From positions 1,302,001 through 1,366,000 of the forward strand of contig VNKQ01000008.1 of the NCBI GenBank assembly GCA_016508695.1: a stretch of 64,000 bases of DNA, written 5' to 3'. The notes beneath the pieces were generated by a model. The model saw only the letters and a program-made list of their open reading frames with translations. It searched no databases and was not told the origin of the DNA. Position 1 is the stretch's first letter, and the number at the start of each line of letters is the position of its first letter. The position numbers and the translations under genes were made by a program. Shown piece by piece: positions 11,801-22,684 of the stretch. Origin of the DNA: Hyphodiscus hymeniophilus. Its lineage: Eukaryota; Ascomycota; Leotiomycetes; Helotiales; Hyphodiscaceae.

Positions 11801-12084
11801 CCTGGATAAGGCTGATTTTTGTGATAGATTTCCGCCTCAAAGCCATGACCTTCGACAACGTGCCCTGGGTCATCACGATGAAGAAGAACGATCACTATTT
11901 TCCCACCATGGAATGGATCAAGGATGCCTCCGAGAGCTCAGGCTGGAAGCGAGTCACCTATGAAAAGGGGAAAGCCGTGAAGGGAGAAGGTCAAGATGGA
12001 ATTAATCTCACGGCTGGTGAGACTTTCGAGATGGACGAGAGTATGGGAGAACTGGAACCTGCAGTCTCCGAGAATACTAATTGA
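8896..12084 (+). CDS. nma111: Nma111-type nuclear HtrA serine protease
   Basis: Exons 8896-9227, 9276-11770 and 11828-12084 encode 1027 aa, the expected size for this duplicated HtrA family. The start has context ACCACCATGA and is followed by a KRK-rich segment that suits nuclear import. The first protease domain has the full triad: His118 in TNRHVV, Asp149 in HDFGIL and the serine near 232 in GGSSGSPV. PDZ domains follow (about 260-370), then a second protease-like domain (about 440-650) where triad residues are not conserved, and further PDZ units (about 680-880). This two-copy order is diagnostic. Yeast Nma111 acts in apoptosis-like death and heat tolerance. Intron 1 is 48 nt. Intron 2 is 57 nt, stop-free and in frame, so retention would add 19 residues. 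Confidence 0.95.
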
Positions 12085-13102
12085 TCTTGGATGATGAGTG
12101 GGATTATAGTCCAGCCCTGCCAGAGGCTTGGACAAACTGTAGGATGTACACGAAAAAAGATATGCTAGGATGGCATTGGAGGACAATACATGGCCAGTGT
12201 AGTAGACTTCCAAATCCAAATCGAGGTGCCAAGATTTAAACTCGACTAGCTCATAGCCACTAGAGCTTGAGCCTCACACTTCGTAGCGCTATTGCAGCCT
12301 CATTTCGAATGTGTGTGCATGACTAGCGACACCTCGACCACGGAGTAACAAATCATCAAGCGTTGATAGGCTGCACCTCTCGAGCCTCGATTAAAGCACG
12401 TTAATGTGGCCATTCGTGTCTCGCAAGCACTCGCACGCAGTGGTCGAGCTGGCTGTAGTACCGGTAGTTCAAATGATGCGAAATCCGGCCATTTCCACTC
12501 CCACGACTAATGCTCTGGACTGGGAATTGCGTGCTTGCTTTTCCTTTTCCGTCTCTCTAGACTCTTGCTACTTGTTTTCATGCACCTAGAGATTCGATGA
12601 TCGAATGCCTGGGATTCTTTTTGGCACTATGTGATTATGATATGCGAATATGAAGGGCCTGGCTTTCGTGGGCGGGGAAGGAAGTCTTCTTTCGATCCAG
12701 TAGTTGTTTCCTGCTGAGTACTGAGTCTGAGTCTGAGTCTGAGAAAAGAACTAAGTGACATATATTGTTGGGTGTAGGAAGGATCTCAATCTACTGAACA
12801 CCGGAATAATGAACACGATGTTGTGATGCAGCGGACCTGTGTCTGAGTGCGTCAATGTAGGCCAATAAATGGTAGTCTATCAAAGTTTCTCTGCAACTTT
12901 ATTATTAGGAGTTATAAGGATCTTGATTCTCGGAACATCGGAAAATATTGACATGGTGTTGCGCTGCGGCGAGCCTGAGTCTGAGAGCATCATTGCAGGC
13001 CATTAAATGAGCAGTCTATTAATGTTTCTCTTCATTGTACAAATTCCGTCGTTTGAAAAGTCTCCAACCAGATATGAGACGTCATCATCTGCCGTGAGCT
13101 TT
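12085..13102. other. Intergenic region with duplicated block
   Basis: No gene is supported. It contains a short tandem GTCTGA/GAGTCT array at about 12721-12743 and a ~120-bp direct duplication (listed separately). Confidence 0.55.
12779..13034 (+). repeat. Imperfect direct duplication of ~120 bp
   Basis: Unit 1 (about 12779-12896) and unit 2 (about 12916-13034) share AAGGATCT, then a run with GAACA and CCGG/TCGG, then GTTGTGATGCAGCG versus GTTGCGCTGCGGCG, then CTGAGTCTGAG-like sequence, GCAGGCCATTAAATG and AGTCTATTAATGTTTCTC or close variants. The offset is about 136 bases. Matches are spread across the whole unit, so this is an old segmental duplication rather than a microsatellite. It lies downstream of both convergent neighbours. 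Confidence 0.7.
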
Positions 13103-14015
13103 CTAAATCACACCTGCATCCTCAGCCTCAACATCACCATCACCATCGGCACCGATCTGAACAACGGTAGCAGCCTCACTTACTCCCACGGCGTCCTCGT
13201 CATTAACCTCCTTCTCCGACTCAGGAGGCGTGGTGACAGGCGTGGTAATAGGCGTAGTGGCATGCGTAGCAGCCTTGCGCTTTCTGGTGTTCGTCTTCTG
13301 CTTCTTGGCTGGCGGTCTGGCGACCTCACTATCGGAAACATCGTTCTCGGCATCCTCATTCTTCTTGCGCATCTCGGCGGCCTTCTCGTTCTTGGGGTTC
13401 TTACTCTTCACTTTGGGCCCAGGTGTAGGCTCGCTGCCGGAATCGTTATCCTCGAGGCCAACTTCCTTCTCAGATTCAGGCTCTGGCTCGTTCTTCTTGG
13501 CTCCTGCGTTCTTGGCTTTCTTTGGTTTTGCGATGGGACGGGCGGTTCCTTTCTTGCTAGCTTTCTTCTTCGGTTTGTCGTCCTTTGGCTTCTCATCTTC
13601 GTCATCCTCCTCCTCAAAAACTTCCTCTGCGAATATGTCAATTCAATTCCACCTTGCCTCAGATCGTCACAAATACCCTTGCTCAGCTTCGACTTCTTCG
13701 CCGTTACCTTTGGAAGAGCAGCAGTGGCGTTACTCGTGTCAAAGTTCTCGGCTCGTCTTTTCAGTTCTGCCCATCGGTCCTTGCAGCCCCGTTCTGTGCG
13801 GCCCGTTATTACGACGTTCTTGCAATTGGCCGAGAAGTTGCTGTCTTTGGCTACATATTGCTTCGTGACCTGAAGAAGGAGGAGGAGCTATGATGATGTA
13901 AGCGATCCACGTATTTATTTGTCTGAGGAATGAAGTTCAGAAATACTTCTTCGTTGATTGTCCATGGTGTGCCTGGCCTGGTTGCCTTGCCAGATACATC
14001 CTCGTTTTCTGACAT
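13103..14015 (-). CDS. Myb/SANT-like nuclear protein with acidic, lysine-rich tail
   Basis: Three exons on the minus strand (14015-13947, 13887-13677, 13626-13103; introns of 59 and 50 nt) give 267 aa with all phases correct. The N-terminus reads TRPGTPWTINEE, then LLLLLQVTKQYVAKDSN across intron 1, then GRTERGCKDRWAELKRRAE. This is a single Myb/SANT-like fold: a Trp-led first helix, a variable middle, and GRT-x-x-x-C-x-x-RW as recognition helix. From residue about 95 the protein is low-complexity: EEVFEEEDDEDEKPKDD, then Lys/Pro/Ala runs, a PPAKKQKTNTRKRK nuclear signal near 205, and an acidic C-terminus. Probably chromatin-associated. Its architecture parallels the smaller gene at 3818-4552. 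No broken frame is needed here. Confidence 0.8.
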
Positions 14016-14998
14016 CTAGATACCGGGGCAAAGTTAGTTTCTGAGTGAGCAATAGCCTTGCAGCTTAGATTCTGCAGCGGGGTTGATCCTCAGTATGGGT
14101 GTGATACTGACGTTTGATTGGGTTCTATCTGGGAGGAAAGGTGGTCAGCAAGGTAAAGAAACAGTAAAATAGAGGACCCTACGCCCATTCGACAGCTGGA
14201 AAGTTGACAAACAAGTCTGGCATACCTTCAAATCTTGATGAGTCAACTCGGATTGATGTTGTGTGGATGTCCAGCATCTATGGGCGAAGAATAAATAGAA
14301 AAATGGAAGCATTAGGCCACGCCGTGGTTATTATAGTTTCGCCAGTCATGTCATTGCTTTTTCCACGAGTCTATCGAATTCCGAAGAGACCCAATCTCCT
14401 TGTCGTCAATATACTTCAAACCTGCTCGAAGGTTCTCCACGCTTCAGATAGCTCCAAAACGCTTCCGGCATCTCTAGGAATTATCTTTCTAAAAGGTATG
14501 TTTTTGGGTTCTTTGACGCAACGTGGAACATTCTGTAACCTAAATTGGCCTGTGAAGTCAAGGAACGAGTTTCTAGTATTGTCTATACTTCTGAACCTCC
14601 TTCTTCAACGATATCATGCGATGCAGTCTCCATCCGCTGCAAGCCCTTCATTTGCCAAACTTGAAGCGCAAAGCTGCCTTAGCACATTTACAACGCAGAT
14701 GATGGTGAAACTTGAGTGTACCTCTTGATCTTGCCCGATATTAGCAATACACGTCTGTATGTGCCAATAATATAACAATAATGTAAGCTCGCAACCTGTG
14801 CTGAGATAAAAGCAAGGCAGGGGGGATTGGTAGCAATGGATTGGTAGAATTATCGAGAAGAGAGGGGTGATAATAGTGCAGAAATCAGTAAATAATAGAT
14901 GCACCCCGCTAGTCCTCATCTCCAAATCGCACAACCTCAGGGGAGCACGGGTTCTTAGTGGAAGCAAAACCTATCCGTCATGAATATAGAAGCAAACA
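14016..14998. other. Intergenic region, no gene resolved
   Basis: A 174-codon plus-strand ORF (14204-14728) lacks recognisable features. On the minus strand around 14370-14480 all three frames give protein-like short stretches without stops, which may be remnant coding sequence, but I could not join them into a gene. Confidence 0.4.
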
Positions 14999-17282
14999 AT
15001 GCAGCCAGCGGAGAACCCACAATCAGACATTCCTGGCATGGGATCTGCTCCTCGGCGCAAACATCGCCAAGGCTTGCATCGCACTCAAATAGCGTGTGAG
15101 AGGTGCAGAGCTCGCAAGAACAAGGTCTGCATGGTCGGTCTGAATTTCGAACGAGCTCACTGACAGGATGCCAGTGCGATGGGAAGAATCCGTCATGCGG
15201 CACTTGCCAGAGAGCTGGAGCGGAATGCATTATTACTGATAGACTGACTTACCAACAACTACCCCGTTCCCACGTGGATGATATGAAGGCCCAAGTTCAA
15301 GCGCTTCAGGAAGAGAATGATGCTTTGAAAGCCCAAATCTCCTTCCTGCAGCAGCAAAAACAGCATGATCTGGGTGCTGCTGTTGAAGAGGCTCCGAAAC
15401 CCCAGGGCAAGGGAGCAGCGACTGTTTGCGGGAGAGAACTGGCGGCAGACATTGGGCTGCTCTCTTTAGAAGGGACATCTGAGCGGAAATACGTCGGAGA
15501 ATCAAGTGGAGTTTACTTTGGAAAGATCGTTGGGGCTATTCTTCCTGGTGAGGCCAAGTCGCTGCCAGCCGCGGCTCAACTCACGAACCCCCTGAGGTTT
15601 GGTCTTGGGCGCCGCGATGTACAGAAGCCAGTCAATGTACCAAGGGAACCTCCTCCGAGACCCATCCTTCTTCCAAATACCGAGATGGCAAATCGACTCC
15701 AAGAAGCGTTTTTCTCTCACCGGTGGCCAAGTCTACCTTTTCTTCATCGACCCACATTCCTCAAGAAACACTTCGAGTCTGTGCTCCGGGATGGGATCAA
15801 TGCTGATGGTGCATCCCTCTTTCTAACGCACATGGTCTTCGCGATCGGTGCTATCGACCTTCGGCGAAAGAATGGAAAATTGCCCATCACACCTCTGGAT
15901 TACTTCAAGACTGCTACATCATTCTATTTGAGTGTTTTGTTCGAGAACGGTAACCTCGAGACCATTCAAGGCCTCTTACTCTTGTCCACCTTTGCCATCA
16001 GTGAACCGCACGCCTTGAATGCATGGATGGTCAGCGGCCTAGCAATGAGATCAGCGATTGAACTAGGTTTGCATCGGCATGTTGAGTCTGGCTCCCTTTT
16101 CCAATCAGAAATGCGAAAGAGAGTGTTCTGGGCGGCCTACGTCTTGGATCGCAACATCTCAATCACATTAGGACGCCCTTTGAGTATACAAGACAAAGAC
16201 ATCGACGTTGAGCTGCCCTTATCTCTCTCAGATATTGACTTGCTCCCGGAAGATAACAGTCCAGGCCATGGCCGGTCCGGGCCCCTTTTGCCGTCCGACC
16301 TGTCTACCTTTATACATATCATCAAGCTGCGCCAGTTCGGGTCCAGGATTCAAAGTGTTTTCTATCCTACGAAAACAGCCGGGTTAGATACTAAGCTCGT
16401 ATCTTCGGAGCGAGATATTTTTCGAGCAGAATTGGAGAATTGGATTGTATCTGCGCCACGATATACGTTGCCAACGCCCGCTGTGTTCCAGAGTATCGAG
16501 TGGTTTCAAATTGCTTATAACCATGCGCTCCTACTTCTTTATCGCCCGTCTCCCGCTTGTCCTGAAACCACGACGCACTCTTTACGAATATGTTCGGATG
16601 CTTCAATCAGCTTGATCATTCTGTACCTTACATTGTACAGCAAAAATAAGTTTGCATATACATGGGTGTCGTTACATTCCCTGTTTGTTGCCACTGTCAC
16701 AATGCTCTATACCTTGACACGTCAAGAAATCAGGGCAACTACGACCAAAAATGTTACAGAGTCGAATATCAATTCTAGCTTGAGTCTGCTCCAAAATATG
16801 GTATGTCCTAGAGCCCCGCCCCCGCCATCCTGTGACTAAATTATGGTTAGGCGGACGTCTGGCCAGAGGCTGCTGGTCGATGCCATCAGGTCATCGAAAG
16901 ACTCGGTGGTTTAATTCTGGCTTTGTTTGATGCTCACTTGTCTTCAGAAGAACCTCAGGACAATGCTAATCTCTTGAATATAAACCAAGAAGAAAGCTTC
17001 GGCGAGATAATTCAAAATTCTCTGGACTGGTTTGGAATTCGACAACAATCCTGCGTGGTCACCCCACAGCCCGAGATATCTGGCCTCATTTCAGGATCCC
17101 AATTTGATCATCACCCTCAGCAATTTCTCCAGGACAACTCTCTTGGGGTTCAGTACAATATGGATGAGATGATGGACCTGGATGGCCTGCTCGAGTTCGG
17201 CTTCGATATGTCATTGCCACTGATGACTGATGCATTTGACTCGAACAACCTGTTCGCAAACGACTCGAGACCAAATCAGTAG
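14999..17282 (+). CDS. Zn2Cys6 transcription factor with fungal-specific domain
   Basis: Exons 14999-15124, 15175-16800 and 16851-17282 (introns of 50 and 50 nt) give 727 aa. Intron 1 falls inside the zinc cluster. Joining at the AG of 15173-15174 yields ACERCRARKNK + CDGKNPSC + GTCQRAGAEC, a perfect C-x2-C-x6-C-x6-C-x2-C-x6-C. A leucine-zipper-like coiled coil follows (VQALQEENDALKAQISFLQQ, about residues 80-105). The middle-homology domain spans about 190-500, including HRPTFLKKHF, SGLAMRSAIELGLHR and KRVFWAAYVLDRNISITLGRP. The C-terminus is acidic and Asp/Met-rich (NMDEMMDLDGLLEFGFDM), a plausible activation domain. It lies 325 bp upstream of the ALDH gene on the same strand, so the ALDH is a plausible target (inference). 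Confidence 0.92.
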
Positions 17283-17607
17283 TTCTTCAAGGTTCCCTCA
17301 CTGTGGGAGCATTTGAATATATTGGGAGACCAAAACCCCTCACCTACCTATGCAAACGAGAACAAGGGAAGAGTGGGATCAGAGTCATGTGATATTCATA
17401 AACGGACTAGCGGCCTAGCTACACCATGCTTTGCACAAAGAGCGCTTCCAACATGAACGACGGGCTCCCGAACTCAAATCTAGAGCACGACCCGGACGCC
17501 ACTTCAAGGTATTCCGTAAAAAAATTTCGGAATCCTGGCTACCGGTGTCGACGACTGGTGAGCTGCACTCCCTCTCACCAAGGATCAAAGGTGTCCAAGG
17601 ATCCAAG
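17283..17607. other. Short intergenic region between activator and ALDH genes
   Basis: The ALDH reading frame is open upstream to 17431 but that extension (Arg/Lys-rich, no family similarity) would displace the normal N-terminus, so I treat it as leader. Candidate CGG-containing sites for a Zn2Cys6 factor occur (CGG at 17402-17404 and 17411-17413, six bases apart), but no clear inverted pair stands out. Confidence 0.4.
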
Positions 17608-19098
17608 ATGTCAACTCTGCCCCATCATCCCAATTGGGTCAACGGCGCCTATCAATTGACCACAGAGGAGCGCATCCCCATCATCAATCCTGCAACCGAG
17701 GCAATTATCGCAACAATAGACTCTACGTCCTCAGAAATGGTCAGCTCCGTTATCGAATCCTCTTTGCAGAATTTTTCAAGCGGCGTATGGAGCAAGGCTG
17801 ATGCATCAGCCCGTTTCGCGGTACTGTCGAAGGCTGCAGATCTACTTCGTGCCCGACTGCCCGAATTTATTAATCTCGAGACCCATCAAACTGGTCGGCC
17901 AATTCGAGAGATGGAGGCGCAGCTTCAGCGTATCCCAGAATGGTTGGAGTACTTCGCCTCGCTAGCACGAACCCAAGAGGGACGTGTAACACCTTTTAAG
18001 GGGCCGGTCATCAACACCCTCACGCGCTTACCCCTTGGCGTTGTGGTGCAGATAACCCCGTGGAACCACCCACTCTTGATCGCGACGAAGAAGATTGGAG
18101 CGGCGCTGGCAGCGGGGAATTCTGTGATAGTCAAGCCATCCGAATCAGCTCCACTATCTGTCCTGGATATGGGAAAACTCTTCCAGGACGCGGGCTTGCC
18201 TGATGGTACATTACAGATATTGTCCGGTTACGGGCGAGAAACAGGCAAATTCCTTTGCGAATCTCCCCTCATTTCAAAAATTGATTTGACTGGTGGCTTG
18301 GGAACTTATGCATCAATTGCTCCGACTGCGAGCAAGAATCTGATTCCAATCACTGCGGAATTGGGAGGGAAAGCACCAGTTTGTTTCTTCCCCAGTATTC
18401 CAGTTGAAAAAGGTGTCAGAGCAGCCCTGTTTGCTAGTTTCATTGCTAGTGGACAGACTTGTGTAACAGGTAGCCGACTACTGATACATGCGGAAATTTA
18501 CAATCAATTTGTCGAATTATTAGTGCAAAGGACGGCGGCTTTGAGAGTTGGTGATCCTACAGACGATCGAACGCAAATTGGAGCTGTCATCTCACGAGCC
18601 AGTGTGGAGCGATGCACAGCATTTGTCTCACAAGCCATGAGAGAGGGCGGGAAAGTCCTATGCGGGGGCAAGCCAATCAGCGTGGGTGGGAAAGGGTTCT
18701 TCTTCGAGCCAACGCTGATTGAAACAAATATGGCAAGCAATTTGGCCTGCAACGAAGTTTTCGGTCCCGTGATTGCTATCATCAAGTGCGAGTCGGAGGA
18801 AGAAATCATCAAAGTCGCCAATGCTACCTCATTTGCTTTAGGGGCTTCAGTTTGGACAAATGATTTCAATCAAGCTCACCGCGTCGCAGATAAAATAGAT
18901 GCTGGTATAGTTTGGATTAATGGTCATCATCTGAATGATCCGTCGTCGCCGTGGGGCGGGTTCAAGGAGAGTGGGATGGGAAAGGAGAATGGTATCGAGG
19001 CCTACGAAAGTTACACTAAAGTCAAGAGTACCGTGATAAATTATGGGCAAGATCCGACCTGGTTCGACGATGAAGTGCAAAATGCTAGATATGGATAG
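17608..19098 (+). CDS. NAD(P)-dependent aldehyde dehydrogenase, betaine-aldehyde type
   Basis: A single exon of 496 aa, the usual length. The start at 17608 (context CCAAGATG) gives MSTLPHHPNWVNGAY, in register with family N-termini. Catalytic residues are present: Asn153 in TPWNHP, Glu251 in AELGGKAP and nucleophile Cys285 in SGQTCVTGSR. Other family blocks include KPSESAP, NEVFGPV and SSPWGGFKESGMGKENG. Substrate class is inferred from similarity to betaine/aminoaldehyde enzymes (KIDLTGG and WINGHH). One oddity: the cofactor loop after LTGG, normally G-x-T-x-x-G, reads GLGTYAS at 230-236, so the threonine and last glycine are replaced. It may alter cofactor preference or activity. It sits directly downstream of a Zn2Cys6 factor. 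Confidence 0.93.
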   Translation: MSTLPHHPNWVNGAYQLTTEERIPIINPATEAIIATIDSTSSEMVSSVIESSLQNFSSGVWSKADASARFAVLSKAADLLRARLPEFINLETHQTGRPIREMEAQLQRIPEWLEYFASLARTQEGRVTPFKGPVINTLTRLPLGVVVQITPWNHPLLIATKKIGAALAAGNSVIVKPSESAPLSVLDMGKLFQDAGLPDGTLQILSGYGRETGKFLCESPLISKIDLTGGLGTYASIAPTASKNLIPITAELGGKAPVCFFPSIPVEKGVRAALFASFIASGQTCVTGSRLLIHAEIYNQFVELLVQRTAALRVGDPTDDRTQIGAVISRASVERCTAFVSQAMREGGKVLCGGKPISVGGKGFFFEPTLIETNMASNLACNEVFGPVIAIIKCESEEEIIKVANATSFALGASVWTNDFNQAHRVADKIDAGIVWINGHHLNDPSSPWGGFKESGMGKENGIEAYESYTKVKSTVINYGQDPTWFDDEVQNARYG

Positions 19099-20445
19099 GG
19101 TAAATGAAGTCATCATCATAAAGCGAGGGTGTCCAGTGTCCCTCCATAGTATGTCAGCGAAACCGATGTTTGATTTGATAGATTCCTCGACCTCTGAGAT
19201 ACAATTGTCAGATTGCTTGAAGTCTAGCGATTAAGACATTCTCTGAACGGATTCTCCGAGCCAGGATTGTGGCTTCTTGACCATGACTGCTCAGATCGAT
19301 CTTGACCTTCGGTTTCGAGGGCTTCGGAGCTTGACTAGTCATCTGTCACGTCACTGTTGCTCGGTGCTTGTATTTTCGGCAGCTCGCTAATTCTTTGGTC
19401 TTTCTGGTAGTCCCAGATCGTGCAACACGGAGATTACTGCCACAAGCATTACTACCGCTGAGGCTGCTAGGTCTGGGATTGCTGAATTTAATGATGGCTA
19501 GTTACGTTGATTTATCCCCAAATGAGATGAGCAATTTGTTTAGTTTCCCCGCAATCACTAGTAGATGTCTAGTCCCTCGATCGAGATTCTGTGGGAGTCA
19601 GTCTGGCAAGGTTCAGCTGTGCTTGCTGGACTTCGCCCAAAGCCAATGTTATTCATCTCTTGTGACCACTATCAATCCCATCAGGCTCATAGCTGAAACT
19701 CCTGGAGACGTCATCGATTTGATGGCGCAAATATATGGAAGGCTTTGTTCGTCCCCACATTTGTAGGTTTTTGAAGGGTGCGGTAAATTCCACCTCCTTG
19801 GAGGACAAAGGATCCTACACTTTAATCAATCAGCAATGTATAAACTATACAGTTTGTTTAAGAATTTCATATTAGCCAACAATGTGGCTTGACAACAAAG
19901 AAGGCAACATTTACCTGGCTTATGGGCTGGTCAGGCGCCTGCTCCTATTGCCAGTACTTCTTATGTCCTAGCCCAAAGACCTTTTGAGTTCTTGCAAAGC
20001 ATCTGCGCTGTCTCCTCCTTAGTCAATTTTCTCCTCATTAGTTAATGTAAATCTAATTTGTTAGTCTCTCAATCTAGATGAGGATTCCGACTTTTTTATC
20101 GGCATGCAAACTTGTTCAAACATCACGCCGATATGTCTTGCAGCCTGGTCACAAAGAGCAGCAAGCAACAAAGAAAAAGGAACACTTACAACCCCCTATA
20201 CATATATACCCTAGATGCTTCTTTGTTGTCCCCTAAATCTTTGTCGTATACTTAGCTCAACTTGCCAGTAGTGGGATTTCCGGACAACATGCCGCTAGTG
20301 CTGTGTCGAGATGGAGACAACATTTACTCTCACACCCATTAGTACCACTGAGTTCCTCCACCTTTGCACATCTTCAATAGATGCTGAAGAATATTAGCGA
20401 CATTTCACTACTCCATTCTACAGGTTTTTCTACCGTCAAGCAAAC
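19099..20445. other. Intergenic region with no supported gene
   Basis: The longest ORF (19368-19766, plus) has no domain or splicing partner. The minus strand is broken in all frames. A short palindrome-like CTTTGTTGTC/GACAACAAAG pair occurs (20220 region and 19890 region). Nothing else stands out. Confidence 0.5.
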
Positions 20446-21598
20446 ATGCTGGTTACCTTCTCCGCCAATGGTGCCGGTGCTGCCACTCTGACAAGTTTCT
20501 GCAAAACAGACTTCCCCTACTCAACATCTCTACGTAGGCCACGACGTCACCAACTACCGCGACTAAGAAAGAGATCCCAAGCAAGCACAAGAGAAACAGC
20601 AACATCTCCTCCCCGCATAGCTCGCAGCTTTGCTACCAAAAACGAAGAAGGGTCGAACATCAGAGCACCGAACTTAAGTTCTTTCAATGGGAAGTCTTAT
20701 ACAGTAAGCCACGGAGAAGGAAGGTTTCATCGAAATGGAAGTAGCATTCGGGGTGCTCTACGGGATGATAAGGCTTGTTCCATATCTGGAGATACAAATT
20801 ATATTATCCATGGAACGCAACGATCTCATCAACAGAGTCCCCAGCATAGCTTTGCTTCTGCAAACCGTGGTGCTTTTCTACATCAATCTTCGATACGATA
20901 CAAACCGCCACCACTACCCCAGGTTCCAAGCGACTCTTCTGCAAGTTGCATTGACCCCAAGCTTTTGGACAAGAATTACGTACCGGAACTTCCAGATCCA
21001 TCACCCTGCCCTGGATTCTCTTCAATACAACCAATGGCAATCCGTGAGTTCCTGTGTTGTAAAACAAATTCTACAATAGCTGAGTAGTGTTGAAGATCCA
21101 CCAAGCTCTTTGCAGCCCGTTCTGCATCAATCTCGCGGTTTGGCTCAAGCTCCTGGACGTGGCACTTTCAAATATCCTCCATACCTACCCATGTTACCAC
21201 ATAGAAAACGTATACCAAGAACCGTTTCAAGTAGAAGTAGTTTATGGCAGCAAAGGGAAGAAAGCCTGCGGAGGGGAGATAGATATGAAAGGAGATATTT
21301 AAGCCCTCAGGAGACGCAACAAAGGTCCATCGAACGTCAAGACTTTCGACATAGGCTATGCTCATGTTGTTTGCCTATTCGTAATTCACTCGAAGTGAGA
21401 AGAGCATCCTCCCATCGGAATATCATGTCGCCGGAACTAAGGGAGAGCGGCCACCGTTCCGCAATTGGCGAGGATATATGTTCGCGAGGTCATCTTGAAA
21501 ATAAACAAACCAAGCAACCTCGACACTTCTCAGTCTTACAAGCTCCACAGACAACTCATACAACCCATCACGAAAGACCCTCGACCATCATTGCAACC
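20446..21598 (+). CDS. Predicted disordered protein, doubtful gene model
   Basis: An open frame from 20446 (MLVTFSANGAGAATLTSF) runs to a good GTGAGT donor at 21044. With an acceptor at 21094-21095 it joins IQPMAIHPPSSLQPV and stays open, Arg/Ser-rich, through the ATG of the next gene without a stop. Composition (basic, Ser/Pro/Gln-rich) is that of a disordered fungal protein. No domain is seen. Either this is the N-terminal half of the gene that continues to 22429, or chance open frames in a long leader. The stretch just before 21599 (many ACA/CAA/CCA triplets) reads more like a 5' untranslated leader, which argues for two separate units. Confidence 0.3.
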
Positions 21599-22429
21599 AT
21601 GAATACCGATCTCGCAGCTCTCGCTTCGAAAAGGGGTTCCTCGCCTAGTGCTACCACCGATGACCCTACGCTCAGCAGAGTGGTACAACAGGCATTAGTG
21701 ACTGGAGATAAGTTCATGGCTGATCAGCCTACCGATCGAAAACTTTCTATGCCTCCGCCAGCAGGAGAAGTCAACAACGTTGGCAAATTCACCCCTTTTG
21801 CGAAAATCCCCGACCACGTCCTCCTCATACATGAGTTCGTAAAGAACCTACCCACCGGCCGCCCATATGCCCCTTTCCCGACAGAGATCTTCGAAGACAG
21901 CGAGTTTGCTACGAAATCGAAGCAGAAGTATAAGAATGTGTTGGCTTATAACAACACTCAAACCCTCAACCTCTCAGGTACGCACTATCTACGGAAAACG
22001 CATTCTCATCCGCTCTTGGGGGATTACTAACACAGACTTTATACAGGTTGCGGCGAGATCTCTGGAACTTGCTATATTTACACCAGGAAGTTTCCGAGTG
22101 ATCACGAACACCTAACAGATATGGATTGTGAGGAGCCCGCCCGGGAGAAACGGGAAGAAGATTACCGCTTGGGAGACTTGAGGCAGGATGGTGGACCGCT
22201 AGTCTGGGTCTACCAGACGTATGCGAAGATGGATGGGAGAGTCGACAGAATCGACGCAGAACTTCCGAAGAGGACTGTCACTCGTGAGGGAGTGGAGTAT
22301 CAACGTGAGCCCACCTGGGATGAGGTTGTTGAGTCGTTGAAGGGAGAGGTAGAGATTCGGGAAAGTTTTTGGCAATGGGTGGATGAGCAAGCCTACGAGA
22401 TGCCCTTTCCAATTTGTCAGGGACGCTGA
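21599..22429 (+). CDS. Unknown conserved-looking fungal protein
   Basis: Exons 21599-21977 and 22047-22429 (69-nt intron) encode 253 aa. The start is ATG in context GCAACCATGA. The N-terminal 60 residues are disordered (Ser/Thr/Pro), followed by an ordered block (FAKIPDHVLLIHEFVKNLP, PYAPFPTEIFED) and, across the intron, LNLSGCGEISGTCYIYTRKF. The second half is acidic and rich in Trp/Glu (PTWDEVVESLKGEVEIRE, FWQWVDEQAYEMPFP). Cysteines in GCGEISGTC look like a small metal or disulfide site. I do not recognise a family. The intron is well supported because both flanking frames agree and the readthrough hits a stop soon after. Confidence 0.65.
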
Positions 22430-22684
22430 ATGTTGTAGGTAGTTGCATGATCACGTGGAAAGAACATTGAAAATAGACATCTTGATCTTACAAGCTTTGT
22501 GAACGATTCAGCATCTAAGAATTCCAAAAATATGTCGAAATCAAAAAATTTAATCCATCAGAAGTTGCGAACATTTTCAGCACTGAAGCAACATCAAACA
22601 AAAATATGGAAGGGACAAAGTAACAGTATTACTGTATTAGTACACATAGCCGAGTAGCCAAGTTATGATGACTGCAAGTGTGCT

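Noticed and set aside
14204..14728. 174-codon plus-strand ORF
   Set aside because: Composition is not protein-like and no family, start context or intron supports it.
19368..19766. 132-codon plus-strand ORF downstream of ALDH
   Set aside because: No domain, no conserved pattern and no start context; possible old coding relic but not supportable.
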